DNA of 64,000 nucleotides from Oidiodendron maius Zn (lineage: Eukaryota > Ascomycota > Leotiomycetes > Myxotrichaceae). The position numbers and the translations under genes were made by a program. The notes under the pieces were generated by a model. The model was given only the letters and a program-made list of their open reading frames with translations. It had not been told where the DNA came from and searched no databases. The number at the start of each line of letters is the position of its first letter. The first letter of the stretch is position 1. Below are positions 29,889-41,869 of this stretch, piece after piece. The stretch lies in the NCBI GenBank assembly GCA_000827325.1, contig KN832880.1:166803-230802 (forward strand). Direction: 5' to 3'.

Positions 29889-32121
29889 TCACGATGAAAC
29901 TGGACATAGCCTTCCATTATTATTCCAAGAGTACGGCAGGGGATCTGTGACCTGAACCTCCCAATCCTCGGCGCCGACGGCGGTTAGGGCAAAAAAGAGG
30001 CCAGTTGGATCATACTTTTGCTTCAATGCATAGAGGCGAGGATAGTTGGTTCCATAAAACGCCTCTTGTAAATTAGGTTCGATGAGATCGGCTTCGCTCA
30101 TATAGGCGCCCGAATCCGGTGCGATTTCACGCAGGACGTCCATCCAACTAGTAACGTAGAGGGAGAGATCATATATCGTCTCCCAGGAGGATGTAGTGTT
30201 CCATTCGGCACCGACAATGATGTGAGCGAGTGCATCTCGCCACGCTGGCAAAACAGCGTTATCCGTCGGAGGTGCAACGGCTATTCCGGTGCCACTGATA
30301 TGGAATCCAGCAACGAATAGGCCCTGTTTGCTGATTAGATATTTGAATTCGAATAGGACAGGTAAAGAAAGGGGGCACCTACGTCTTGTGCGACACCATT
30401 CTTCAGGGCGACGAAGGTCTGATTCCGAAGGTCATCGTCTTGGAAGACACTTCGAGGCATAAGGCGCGAGGCGGTTTTGACGACATCAGTTCCGACATAC
30501 TCCTGTGGGAAGGCAACAACCCAAGCGTCATAGCTAGAGCAGTGTTAGAACATGTAGTTAGGAATAGAGCAAGAATGATAACCTACTAGTTGTCTGCGTA
30601 GTTGTACCACGGAGTATACTTGACATTTAGACTATCCAGAGTGTTGAACCAAGGAGCGAGCAGCTCTTTCGTCTGATCAATAGTCATATTGGGCGCAACA
30701 AAGGACTCCATGCGGAAATAGTAGTATGGACTGCCCGCATAGTCCGTGCCGATCTCGAATTCAGAAGCTCCGAGGAAGAAGTAGCCATAGGTACCAGCAT
30801 CGACAAAGGTGGCGAAGTTGTCAAGATATGACTCGTATGCTGCCCAGAATGCGTCAGGGCCTGGAGTGTCAGCAACTGTGAAGTTGAAGGTGACTGTTGT
30901 GGTAGGCAGCTTAGGGTGAGCCTTGACCGTCAGAGATGTCACAACACCAATGGTGCTGCCACCGCCTCCTCGCAGCATCCAGAAGACATCGGCGTTCTGC
31001 GTGGAGGTTGCCGTGATAAAACTTCCGTCAGCCAATACGACTAGGAAATTGGATTAGCTAGAGACAGGCATGCAAAGGAGAAGTGACACCAACCTTCCAT
31101 AGCCAAGACCTGGTCGGCTGCTAGACCGTACAAACTACTTAATGGAGAATGTCCACCTCCGGCGGTATAACCACCGCCCAAGCCAACAGTGACAGCTTCG
31201 CCACCAACTACAGTGGCGCCTACACTTTTGGCAAATTCATTCGCCTCAAAAACCTGAATTCCAGAGCCAAACTTGATGGCAGGCCCAACATAGCCATTAG
31301 CAGCCTTGAAGTTAGGGTAGTACGCCTTGCCTTTAAGCCAGTGGGTCCAGATGGTAAGAGCCCCCTTGCCCGCTGCCTTGCCATTGAAGTCGTGACCGGT
31401 GTTTTTGACAACGAGACGAAGGTTCAAGTTACGGGCAAAGTTCACAGCCAGTTGGATTTGAGCCACGTTAGAGACGTTGACCGCATATGACGGATAACCC
31501 CCCATCTCGCACGTGTCGGTATAGTTAAATCCTGGGGGCATGCAAGACCGGCCTACAAAGAGAGGCAGCATGATTGAGGTTGGGTCGCCCATACTTTGCA
31601 GATATCAACTCACCGATATGGTCAGAGCGGCTTGGGACAACTTACTGCAAATTAGACGTGAGCCATTCCGAGGTGACGGCGGCGCACGTCGCAGCATCAT
31701 ACTCTGGCCATGCCGGGTAGCAGGAGGCTGCTAAGGGAGCCGTTTTGATTAAGCGGCCGCCGAGGAGGAGATCAAAGATGTCCCAGACCAAATTGATTGG
31801 CCAGAGTAAATCACCGGGCAGAAGCTTGCAACTGTGGGTGCCTCTCTTGGAGACGGTCTCGTTCGATACAGTGTTTCCGAACGTGAATAGACTTGAAATG
31901 GTCTCGTTCTGAATTGCAGCAGTAACATTGGCGAGCACCCCGTCAGTCAATTGGACGGCCTCGAGCGGGAAGAGAGGGGGAGCTGAGGCGGTACTGGTAC
32001 TGGCAGCGACGACGGTCGTTGCGGCCGGCGTCAGAGACGCGGTAATCCCGCTCGCATCCTGTGCGGATGCGGCCGACAGAGTCGCAGAGGCAGCCGTGAC
32101 AGCACGCCAGGAGATCTTCAT
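29889..32121 (-). CDS. Secreted BBE-type FAD-linked oxidoreductase (671 aa)
   Basis: Exons 32121-31646, 31593-31094, 31040-30587, 30533-30383 and 30323-29889 give 671 residues. After a signal peptide and an Ala/Thr-rich stretch comes [11 protein letters not shown], typical of fungal secreted members. The FAD-binding (PCMH-type) domain follows, with [10 protein letters not shown] (the His at 226 is the expected covalent FAD ligand) and [17 protein letters not shown] (297-312). The BBE C-terminal segment contains [28 protein letters not shown]. The second, Cys-type FAD linkage seen in plant berberine bridge enzymes is absent at the equivalent place, so single covalent attachment is expected. 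These enzymes oxidise alcohols, sugars or alkaloid-like compounds with O2. Nothing looks broken. Confidence 0.9.
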
Positions 32122-32795
32122 CGCGCTGCCTTGCAGTGTTTAGGACGGAAGAGAGGAAAAGGGGGGGTAAGATGAGACGAATAAAAGGCACCGTGGCGTG
32201 AAAAAACTGCAGTTGACAAGGAAGTATTTAAGACACTGCGAGCCTACTACTAGATGCAGATTCTGATATGGATCTGGGTTCGCGGCGCATTACCTCCACA
32301 TCGGGCTGGATTCATGGCGTACGCGGCAGGCCCAAGAGTAATCATCTGAGGGAGCACTATCAACACGCCATTTTCAATGGGCGAGAAATCCTTGCTTCCA
32401 TCGGTCCCAGATACTCCGAAAGATCCGGTTGGCAGGTGGCTATGTGGAGACAAATGCATAAATTTCCTCCCTTCCACTCTCGCGTGGGGACGCAGATCGC
32501 CGGAACAAGGCACCGTCTTCCTTTTCCCCTGGTAGGGACGAACACAAAAGGCTAGATAAACCAATAGGCGGAGGAAGGGGTCTTTGGCGGGACATCTCAC
32601 GTAATGCTCCTTACTCGCATTTACTCGCATTGACGCTCCACGACACTTAGCAAGGCCCGCGCTCCTCGGTTCGGGGCTGTCACCTCCGTCAAACATGTCG
32701 CTTGGATCTCCATTTCATCGGCGCACAGAGCTCGCCAGCCGGAGCTGCAGTCAAAGCGTGCAGCAATAGATTGCAACGAGACGTCGTATTTTTGG
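32122..32795. other. Upstream region of the BBE-type gene
   Basis: It carries the presumed promoter of the BBE-type gene. Several overlapping frames up to 148 codons occur on both strands without recognisable domains. ATTTACTCGCATTTACTCGC, a short direct repeat, occurs near 32610-32630. Confidence 0.35.
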
Positions 32796-33074
32796 GCCCG
32801 CGACGCCACGGTGTGTGCTCCGTTTATATAGTAATCCCTCATGGTGCATTGCACACAGGTTGACACCTTCTTCTGTGGTCAGGGGTTGAGGAGCGGAGGG
32901 GATTCCCCATACTTTACCTCTGATCTTCACTGGCCCGCGACGCCACGGTGTCTGCTCCGTTTGTACAACGTAATCCCTCATGGTGCCTGCCACATGGTGA
33001 CATTCTTCTGTGGTCAGGGGTCGAGGGAGCGGAGAGGATACTCCCCACACTTTTCCTCTAGTCTTCACTGGCCC
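32796..33074 (+). repeat. Tandem duplication of a 137-140 bp unit
   Basis: Unit 1 (32796-32932) and unit 2 (32933-33074) both begin GCCCGCGACGCCACGGTGT and both contain GCTCCGTTT, GTAATCCCTCATGGTG, TTCTTCTGTGGTCAGGGG and end in TCTTCACTG. They differ by scattered substitutions and small indels. A third unit starts (GCCCGCC at 33072) and breaks off. It lies just upstream of the receptor-like gene at 33181. Confidence 0.85.
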
Positions 33075-33180
33075 GCCCTGAAATTTCCTTCCCGTGTATG
33101 ATTCAAATACTGTAAAATGTAATATATCCCCCAAGTCGTAGCCGCATCTACTGTTCATCTCTTGCTGGTTCCAGCCCAGC

Positions 33181-34636
33181 ATGTCGGCCTCCACCGTCTC
33201 CACCGCGGACTTGCCGCACGACAGCATACAGCCACAGGCCATCGCCCTTGTGTTCGCTTTTCCGGCTGCAGCCACTGCTGCATTGGCTCTGCGCATCTAC
33301 AGTCGGGCACTGACCCGCACATTTGGTTCTGGTATAATGCTCCCTACGTTCCTTACGGTCCTTGTGATAATCAATCTTCCATGCGCCATAGCTGATACGG
33401 GACAGATGACTGGGTTATTCTGTTCGCAGGAGTACGTCTCTGACCCGATCCGAGGAACGCAATGGCACATCCACCTAACCAAGCGGAATAGGTCCTGTAC
33501 TGGGCGGAAACATTTACATCATACAAAGGTATATCGCAGGCCAGGACCGAGTGAGGGGAAAGGATTTTAATCGCATAATAGTGATCAAACTCCAATTCAT
33601 CGGATTTCATGTCTGGGACATACCAGTTGGGACGGACACCGCTCCTGGCTGGAAATATGCTTATGCGGTAGGATGCAGATCGTCTGAAGATCGTGATCAG
33701 CATGTTAATATCCCAGCAGACTGAACTACTGTATAATCCAATCCTGGCGCTCGTCAAAACATCGATTCTACTCTTCCTTCTGCGCTTAGCACTCCAGAAG
33801 TCCGCTGTGCAAAAGTCAATATGGGCTCTTATGATATTCAATGGTATCATGATGGTGGTCACCTTCTTCCTCACAGTGTTTCATTGTATCCCAATACCGT
33901 CAAATTGGGATGCAGCGGCATACCCTAATGCCAAGTGCCTTAACTTTGCCGATTTCGTTACAGGAACTGCTTGCGTGGCGATTCTGACTGACGTCCTTGT
34001 ATTGATACTACCGACATGGATTGTCTACAATCTTCACATCCAGTGGAAGCAGAAGTTAATGGTGATAGGTATTCTCTCGTTTGGTCTTGTGTAAGTTATC
34101 TGTCCTTGCCGTTATACTGTTGGCGCGCTCGCCGCCTCTGTAACCAGCATGGAAACTGATAGGTTTGAAACCACAGCACCGTTGTTGCTGGCATTGTAAG
34201 AGTAATACTCCTCGACCGCTACGATCGCCACCTCCCGCCAGACTTCTCCTACTCGCTCCTATTCTGCATATCGACCATCGAGGTTGGGCTTTCCTTTGTC
34301 GCAGCTTGCGCGCCAGCTTTGAAGCCCATCGTAGTGAGGATCGCTCCCAAGCTATTGGGTACGACGAGTCGCAGTAGAGACAATAAATACTTGAAGGGAG
34401 GTACACCTCAAGCAAGCCGACTCGGTTATCGTCTGGATAATTTGTCTCGGAACACACGACAGGCGACAAATGTCACGCAGATCGAATCAACTGAAGGAGA
34501 GGACAAATTGAGTCTCGAGAATAATAGCGAGCATAGGATGAAGGACGGCATCGTTATGACGACCGAGACGCAGGTGATGTGGCATACTTCTTCGCAGCCT
34601 GCCAAAAATGGGACAAGCATGGAGAGTCTTGTCTGA
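33181..34636 (+). CDS. PTH11-like seven-helix membrane protein (377 aa)
   Basis: Six exons (33181-33331, 33406-33431, 33492-33528, 33582-33667, 33717-34090, 34177-34636) give 377 residues. The rhodopsin-like fungal domain is recognisable from TM1 (LVFAFPAAATAALALRIYSR), the conserved DDWVILFAG at TM2, HVWDIP in the next loop, QTELLYNPILALVKTSILLF at TM4, a Cys-containing loop (KCLNFADF) and TM7 CISTIEVGLSFVAACAPALKP. A long, charged cytosolic tail follows. No CFEM domain is present. Such proteins are putative receptors; PTH11 itself senses surface cues before host infection in a rice pathogen. The ligand cannot be inferred. The short second and third exons make the 5' model the least certain part. 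Confidence 0.8.
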
Positions 34637-35379
34637 TGCAGTGATAGAAACAGGGGGTTGGTTGGCGTTCTCACATTACATTGCTTTCTGGAGCGGGATT
34701 ATGTGAGGCAAAGGTAAAACCTATTTCACAAAAAGTGTTCTGAGATACACATAACGGGCCAGCAGAGCAGAGGCAGGACATTGCACTACCAAAAGATTTA
34801 TGAACTTCAGTATAAGTAAGGCTAGCCATCTCCCTATTAGCTTTCTGTTGAAGGACCGAGATACCCAATTATATAATATATCCTGATATTGGCACAACCG
34901 AAAGAAGAGCAGATAACAGCCATCGTATATGCGGGTGCTTAATTAGTTCGGACCAGACCATGACGATGGGATATGAGACCGGAATATCAACGACGCCGGA
35001 AGCCTTCAAATTCTGCTAGTCAAATTGCCTCCGACCATCTATTTTACTGCAGTAAGATTCTTGGCTGAGCAAGTGCGTTAACCAGAGGATCCCACCATCT
35101 AAGATTCACTCCAAATACCTTCGCCAAACTAAATGTAATAACCTTAACTTAGCTGTGAGATAATATGTAGATCGCTTTCTGGATTTCACCAGCTCCTCCT
35201 TCTGCTGGCTCCCAAGGCTGATGTCGGATATCGGGAATACCGTGGGATTTAAATCTCGCGTTCAGTGAGCAGCTGAAGACAGCTTCCATCTTGATTTATC
35301 TGATCCGGGTTCCTCAAATTTATGACGCCGGGGCCATACTTCACTAGCAACACTGTTTCCGGTGTATCGGTGACGGAAA
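34637..35379. other. Intergenic region
   Basis: It lies between the receptor-like gene and the HET-domain gene on the same strand, and should contain the terminator of the first and promoter of the second. No gene is recognised. Confidence 0.4.
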
Positions 35380-37497
35380 TTGCGAAAGATGCCTCCGACG
35401 GTGCCATTACTATATAATTCCCCTCTAGATGCAGGCAGAAATGACATCCGTTTGGTTACCTTTGAGCAACCGCCAAATGGCTCGACCTTGATTCACTGCC
35501 GCCTGGAGATCAAGTCTTTAGACGATATTAAAGACCATTATCGGGCCTATCTAGCTTCAGAAGGCGTGGAGGACAAGCCTCGCAGGAAGGATGTCATCCG
35601 GTGGGCCGCCCGGTTTCCAGAGGCGCCCTCAGTCAGCCCAGCAACTCGGGACGCTTACCGTTTCAATTGGGGCGACTACGCTACTTTATCTTATACATGG
35701 GGTTCAGAAACACGGCGTCACCAGATAGTGCTTGATGATCGCAAGGTGTCGGTGACAGAGAATCTCGCGATTGCCCTTGGCGCGATGGCTAGAAGCGGTG
35801 ACTATGTTGGACAATTCAAGCTTTGGATCGATGCCATCTGCATCAACCAGGACGACGAGCTGGAGCGGGCTTCCCAGGTTAGCAAGATGAGAGATATCTA
35901 TAGCCATGCCTGGGCTGTTGTCGCCTGGCTGGGGGAGGAGAGGAACTACAGCCACGATGCGTTCAATCTTCTCCAGCGATTCGCCGACATGACCGAGGAG
36001 AGCAGCCTCCAGGGGTTTGGCGAATTGAGGCTGCCAACCATCCTCCTGTTCGGAAAAGGCTTCTACGGCCTGAATGAGTTGATGATGCGCCCCTATTGGT
36101 CACGTTTGTGGATCGTCCAAGAACTTGTGCTCGGCGCATCGTCCACCATTCTGTGCTGTGGGGACAGAAGAATGCGCTGGAACACCTTCTGTGACGGCAT
36201 TAACGTTCTCTTTCGAGCAGATATGTGGATAATTAAGGACGATCTGCTACGTGCCGATGTCGAGAGGCTTGGGCTGAGTGGGGAAGACTATGATTCGCGC
36301 TGGTCAACGCTCTGGCTTCACCTCGTGCATAAGGACCTGCAAGTAATGAGTCGATATGAAGAGAAGGGAATTGGCAAGCTGGGTCTGCGGAGGCTCCTCG
36401 ACATTGCGTGCTCGTCACACTGCCGGGATACTCGTGACAAAGTCTTTGCGCTCGTCGGCATGATGGAGCCCCGCATTGCCAGGAGCCTCGTGCACGATTA
36501 TTCTACTGCACCTGCTGAACTCTTTGCTGCTGTGTCTCGGGCGTTTATCATCCATTTCAATAATCTCGAGCCTCTTCGAGAGGGTAACCCCTGAGGTCGA
36601 ATCGGCTCCCCGTCGTGGGCCGCAGACTGGACGTGGAACGGGCGGCTTAGGTATTCCAGACCGGAGACACCACTATGGGGGTTTTGGCAGACCTCCGACT
36701 CATATAACTTGTACGAATCAACTCGTGCTACCTTGTATAACGCGGCAAGCAGTCGTTCGGCTGAGTTCAGCTTCTCTGGCCATCGATTGCTTACATGCAA
36801 GGGCTTCGTGTTTGATGCTGTATCCGCACTCGGAGCACACGGTAGCGGCTATTGGGGATGGGAACCCAACTCTATAGTCCAATTTCCTTCTTTATGGCGT
36901 AGTTCTTATGGGGGCCGTGATAAGACAGCAGAAGCGATCTGCCGAACCCTGCTTCTAGGACGAGTGTCGGGTGGAATACCGCCTGAACCGCGCCATAGCG
37001 CTATTTTCAGCCTGCCAAAGAGATTCGACGTGGCACACCCACAGTTCGAACGACGTGGATGGTTGTGGATGGCGTCGCAAAGCGGTTATTACTTCCGGTG
37101 GAATCGCTGGAGAGAGGCCCACGATGAAATGCAGCTCGGTGAGACGAGACTGGGGGACTACTTCAGCGACATCATTCCCGATAGCGTCGAAGAGAAGGAC
37201 TATGCAGAGGTTTACGGCGCCTTCGATCGCACTTCCAAAGAGAGGCGGCTTTTACTAACTTCTAAAGGATATCTAGGTTGGGCACCAGACAACCTATACG
37301 GAGATGATTCGGAGCAGACTCAGCTCGCTGATCTGATCTGTATCGTGTTTGGGTGCAGCACACCTCTCGTGATAAGGCCGCAAAATGGTCTATTTCAGGT
37401 TATGGGAGAGGCTTACATTCAGGGTTTCATGGATGGCGAGGCCATGAGATTGCTGGAGACTGGTGAATGTGCAATCCGGGAATTTACTTTCTGTTGA
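35380..37497 (+). pseudogene. HET-domain (heterokaryon incompatibility) gene with one internal stop
   Basis: A single frame of 706 codons runs from 35380 to 37497, broken only by TGA at 36592-36594. The N-terminal HET domain is intact: ATLSYTWGS (101-109), LWIDAICINQDD (about 148-159), SQVSKMRDIYSHAWAVVAWLG and YWSRLWIVQEL. The RDKVFALVG motif follows. After the stop, GSPSWAADWTWNG continues the usual LPSWxxDW block, then a long C-terminal region ends in a normal stop. HET proteins trigger cell death upon non-self fusion. The stop replaces a codon where Trp would suit. It may be a null allele, a sequencing error, or be removed by an in-frame 42 bp GTAACC...CGCAG segment that could act as an intron. 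Confidence 0.8.
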
Positions 37498-38555
37498 GTT
37501 CGGAGCTAATGTAAATTGTAGAGCTACAATTTAGAGTGGCGCGGATTTCTCGAGCAGCAGCGGAACAAATATCTCGTGGTCGTAACTCTGTCTTACCGTT
37601 GATGGTAGGCTGATTCTTGTTAAAAAAATTCAGTACTAGTCTAGTTAATTGGCTTATTTAGGTCTACAATTATCCCAGCGACGCTTCCCGTCTTCATTGT
37701 GCGGCCAAAATCTAGAGACACGAGGTACGCCAGCCAAAGGGAACGAGCACAGAGCAATGTTTTAAACGGAAGCGTCCTGCGGATTAATCTGATGGTTTCA
37801 TTGCTCATTTGCCTACGAGGCACGGCTAGATAGTGGTTGGCATTATCTTTATTAGACCCTACTCAATGATTTGCCGATCGGTAAACTTCCTCCCTGTAAA
37901 ATATATGGTACTTAGTAGACGAGATATTATGTGAATCTTTTAACGCTGAAGACATTTAGAACCAATCTGTCAACTTAAATAATTTAAATATATGGTTACG
38001 TTTTCTATTCTAGCCTCTATAACCAATACAAATAATAATCGCCATCAAAAAGCATTTATTTCTATGGTATAATAAAAATATACACGCTTGCGACATGATA
38101 TTTTCAAGTTAGAATAGGGAGGCTGGAGTTCATCATCTAAGTCGAGAACCCATAGTAGATCTGATGTGTAAACCCATACATGCTTCACCTGGTAACTTCT
38201 CATACGCCTTTGTAAAGAGTTAAGTACCCTCTGCACTATCTAGATAATACTGACTAACCACTACGCGAGACAATTAGTTAGTTACACTTTCAAGACAGGA
38301 GGCTCGTTTTAAGATTCTGGCATGTATCTTTTGAGATTTCCCGGCTATTTCGATCTCTTCTTCCTTCTCTTGATTTCTTCATGCTACACTCCACATGAGA
38401 ACTGGACCAATTACCACAAAATGTAGCAGCGGAAATGAGACGCAGGCTTCTAAGTCTAAGTTCTACTACAGAAATGACATCTAAGACAATTGCCTTGCTA
38501 TATCACAGAACTGATTTACTGTCCGACTCTAGCTTTATACGAAAGACCTTGTAGT
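37498..38555. other. Intergenic AT-rich region
   Basis: No coding region is recognised. The segment 37860-38110 is particularly AT-rich, with short homopolymer runs, and may be old transposon debris. The right end carries the 3' side of the RTA1-like gene. Confidence 0.35.
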
Positions 38556-39582
38556 TCAATCTTTCCGTATTCCATTTGCTTGGGGTAAGGCCGGACTTGC
38601 TGGCTTAGACAATACATCTCCCCAGTTACTTTGCAAAGCCCATCCAGCATGAAAGATTGTCAAGGACAGGCATGCCAAAACCATCATGGCGCCATCAAAT
38701 ATCATGAGTAAGGGCTCGTTGTTTGCCAGTGCACTAGAGAATCCACCTTGTAGCTCTGCAAGTCGATAAGCCGAGCGAGTAATTATGGCAAGAGTAGAAA
38801 ATGCGAGGGCTGTGGTATAATTAGCCTATTAATTATCACCTACTTGTTACTCTGGATAGACTTACAACCTAAAAAGAGATTGAATTTCCTGGTTTGGGTT
38901 AGTTGACTGTACTCCGTCGTTAATGACCCTCTTTTCTTCATCACTCTCAATGCATATTCGACGCAAAGAGCAGCAAATAAGAACAAACTAGCTACTTGGA
39001 AAGCAAGTCCAGCAACCATAATATGCACCCCTGTATTCTGCAGTGGCAAGTTGGTCAAATATGTATCGGCGATGGCCCCTCCGGCAGCTTGCAGAAGGAG
39101 AGAAATAAAATCACAGCTCATGAATACAGCCGTGTAGGTTTTAGGACGGAATCGAGAATGGTCAGCCCCATATATCACAACGATTCGAGACAAGCAGAGA
39201 TAAATTGTAGCGGAGATGAAGACCGGTGCAATAGTGAGGCAGATGAGGTACCTGAATCATGATATCAGCCGTACATTTCTGATGGCAATTTTAAACTGTC
39301 GATCACATACATCAAAAATGGATTTGCGAGGAACGGATTGAAACTCATCTGTATTCTAGCAATGTAGCCAATCACTTCTCCACTGAGACCAAGAAGCATC
39401 CCGAGTGTATAGGTCCATGTCCTATAGTAATACCCTTGGTAACACTGGACGAGAAGGAGAGCGCCAAAGATTCCAACATAAAATGCATTGCCTGCCAGTG
39501 ACGGGTCGTAATCGAGATATGCCTGGGAAAGGGAGCACGTCTCGAGAGTACAATTGGATACTGGAGCGGTATTGTTGGACAT
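38556..39582 (-). CDS. RTA1-like lipid-translocating exporter (303 aa)
   Basis: Exons 39582-39311, 39251-38866 and 38809-38556 give 303 residues. The start at 39582 ([11 protein letters not shown]) matches the short extracellular N-terminus of the family. Seven helices follow, with the family signatures [51 protein letters not shown] and [16 protein letters not shown]1/RSB1-type proteins confer resistance to 7-aminocholesterol or sphingoid bases by moving lipids across membranes. The second splice uses GTAAGT after LFLG. The gene is divergent from the Zn2Cys6 regulator gene at 40065, 482 bp away, which suggests a regulator-exporter pair. Confidence 0.88.
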
Positions 39583-40064
39583 ATTGAGACAGGAATGAAA
39601 TGGAAAGGATGCAGGACATAGATGTCGCCCTGGCAGTAGACTTACGAGTACGACTTCTTTTATAATGAAGAAGGTAAATATTTCCATAGAAGCTACGATC
39701 CGCAGGCATCTATGGTGCAATAATACACCGGTGAAGTAGAAAAATGGATAGAGCCGATAATTGCTTACTATGGGACGCGAATATCGCCTCTCGGAAGAGT
39801 TACCCGAACACGAACCAGCCAATCACAACAGACTCGCCCTGGAATCGTCTGCCTCACACTAAGCCTGATGTCAACTTCCACCGCTGTCATCGATACTGTG
39901 AAACGTTATCATTTTAATGCTGTCTATTCAAAATCCAAAGGAAAAGTTCTCGGAATTTCTTTGGTCAGTTCGTATTCTCGCTCTTCAGACTCTCCCGACA
40001 GCGACCAGATCCCAAGTTCAAACCCGAGATTTCCGGGTCTAGTGCTTCCTCCAATGTAAAGACA
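39583..40064. promoter_or_regulatory. Shared promoter region of the RTA1-like exporter and a Zn2Cys6 regulator
   Basis: The two genes start 482 bp apart on opposite strands, so both promoters lie here. The segment contains CCGxxxxCGG-poor, mixed-composition sequence; I do not identify a definite factor site. A short upstream ATG on the minus strand (39822) reads into the RTA1-like frame and is probably leader. Confidence 0.45.
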
Positions 40065-41869
40065 ATGGAACGTAAGGAGGTTCTCAATCTCATGCAAGCT
40101 CCCACCAAAAAATTCCGAAAAGGCACCCCAAAATCGAGAAATGGATGTATTACATGCAAGTTCGTTGGATAAAGTGACCTGGGATGCATACGTTACATGG
40201 CTAAGACGAGAACAGGATCCGACGTATCAAGTGCGATGAGAGCAAACCGAGCTGCAAGAAATGTTCCAATACAGGCCGAAAATGTGATGGCTATAACTAC
40301 CCCTCTACTACGGACCCACAGAAGCCTTTTCTGCAAAGCCTATCGCTCCACTCTAGCCTCACACAACCGGAGCGCCGATTTTTAAATTTTTTTTACCACC
40401 ATACAGCACCGATCCTTTCAGGTTGCTTTGATTCGGAATTCTGGGTCAAGTTACTGCCTCAAGTTGGCCACTCGGAACCAACTATCCAGCATGCTATGAT
40501 CGCCGTGGCTGCTGGCCATGCAAGACTTGAATCAATGCTCAGCCTTGTAAGCGGAGCAAGTAAAACAGAGGACGCCGTATTTTTTGAACTACAGGAATAC
40601 AACAAGTCCATTCACCACTTGAAAGAATATTTGTCGACTAGCTATGTCACTGTAGAAGTGACACTGATGTGCTGCGTCCTTCTCATATGCTTGGAGTTCC
40701 TACGAGGTAACATTGACCAGGCTATTCTTCATGTTAGAGGCGGTATAAGTATACTACGTGATTGTCAAATGACAACTAAGAATGATTCCGCGCAAGATTC
40801 TCCTCATATTAGGTCCAGCTCAAGTCATATCACAGAAAAGCTTAGGGCTATGTTTCATCGTCTGGGTATCCAGTGGTCATTATGTGGTAATCTAGCTGCT
40901 TTAAAGGACGTTGGAAATGTTTCTGGTGCATCCATGGTTAATATGCCCTTTTCTAGCCTTGAGGAAGCAAGGCTATGTCTGGACTCTCTTAATAGCACCT
41001 GCCTCGAACTTATTCACTCGATTAGTGATTTTCTATATGCACCCTGGTCAGCCGAGAACGATTATGATACCGGGCAGAAAATTTCTGGAACCCATGCATG
41101 GCTCGGAGTGCAATTCGACAAGTGGTTAGGCAACTTACAATCTCTTATAGCTCGCAATGAAGACATTCATAATGGGCAATTCTCTAGTGGCTCCAAACTC
41201 CTTCAGCTTTTCTACTTTACAGCAAGGATTTGGCACTCAACTTGTATTTCAATTGAGGAGACGGCGTTTGATGATATGATGCAAGAATTCTCTGCAATTC
41301 TTGATCTGGCCTCGTCATTGATGACTGAATCTTCCTATATTCACTTGCACACAACGCCCTTGTCTAGGGAGCAAGTACCATTTACCTTCGAGATGGGTAT
41401 TATTGCGCCTCTTTACTTCACCGCCCTTAAATGTCGCCATCCAAAGTTACGTCGAAAAGCAATTTCACTACTTTCTTCTTGTACTCCTCGCAGAGAAGGT
41501 GTTTGGGATGCGGACCTCTTAGTGCATGTCACTCGGCATGTGATAGAACTTGAAGAGGCTGGACTTGAGGAATTTATTGAGTCTTCTGGTATGCAAGCTA
41601 CGGCCAAGGAGATGATTAAGCCTCCAGAGCGAGATCGAATCATTACCGTGACAATCCGTCGCCGACAGCATGATGAGCAATATGGTCAAATAATTTCCAC
41701 CATTAGCTACATCAAATGGGCCGTTGATAGATCAGATGGATGCGTTGTCCAGGAAGAAGAAATTGCCCGGGATTCCGACTCGAGTTACAAGCAAGTAAGC
41801 GAGTCTCGAAACTTTGTAAATATAGAAAGTTCCTCTGCATGGGCCACAGCAGCTTTCCTAACAAATTAG
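40065..41869 (+). CDS. Zn2Cys6 transcription factor (582 aa)
   Basis: Exon 1 (40065-40159) and exon 2 (40216-41869) join across a 56 bp GTTCGT...GAACAG intron inside the zinc cluster. Cys residues at 28, 31, 38, 45, 48 and 55 form CX2CX6CX6CX2CX6C with the basic KIRRIK loop. The remainder is the fungal-specific helical domain (IAVAAGHARLESML, YVTVEVTLMCCVLLICLEFLRG, HVRGGISILRDC), ending in an acidic/Ser-rich tail. Its position opposite the RTA1-like exporter suggests it controls that gene. Confidence 0.88.

Noticed and set aside
31149-31490. 113-codon plus-strand frame
   Set aside because: Antisense to the FAD domain exon of the BBE-type gene.
15718-32121. Ergot alkaloid cluster (EasG-like reductase plus BBE-type oxidase)
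   Set aside because: The BBE-type protein is 13 kb away and resembles generic secreted members; no DmaW, EasF, EasC or EasA homologue is present.
32250-33296. Overlapping frames of 148 and 181 codons on the minus strand
   Set aside because: They run through the tandem duplication and non-coding sequence, with no domain and no splice support.
33371-33874. 167-codon minus-strand frame
   Set aside because: Antisense to exons of the PTH11-like gene and without any motif.
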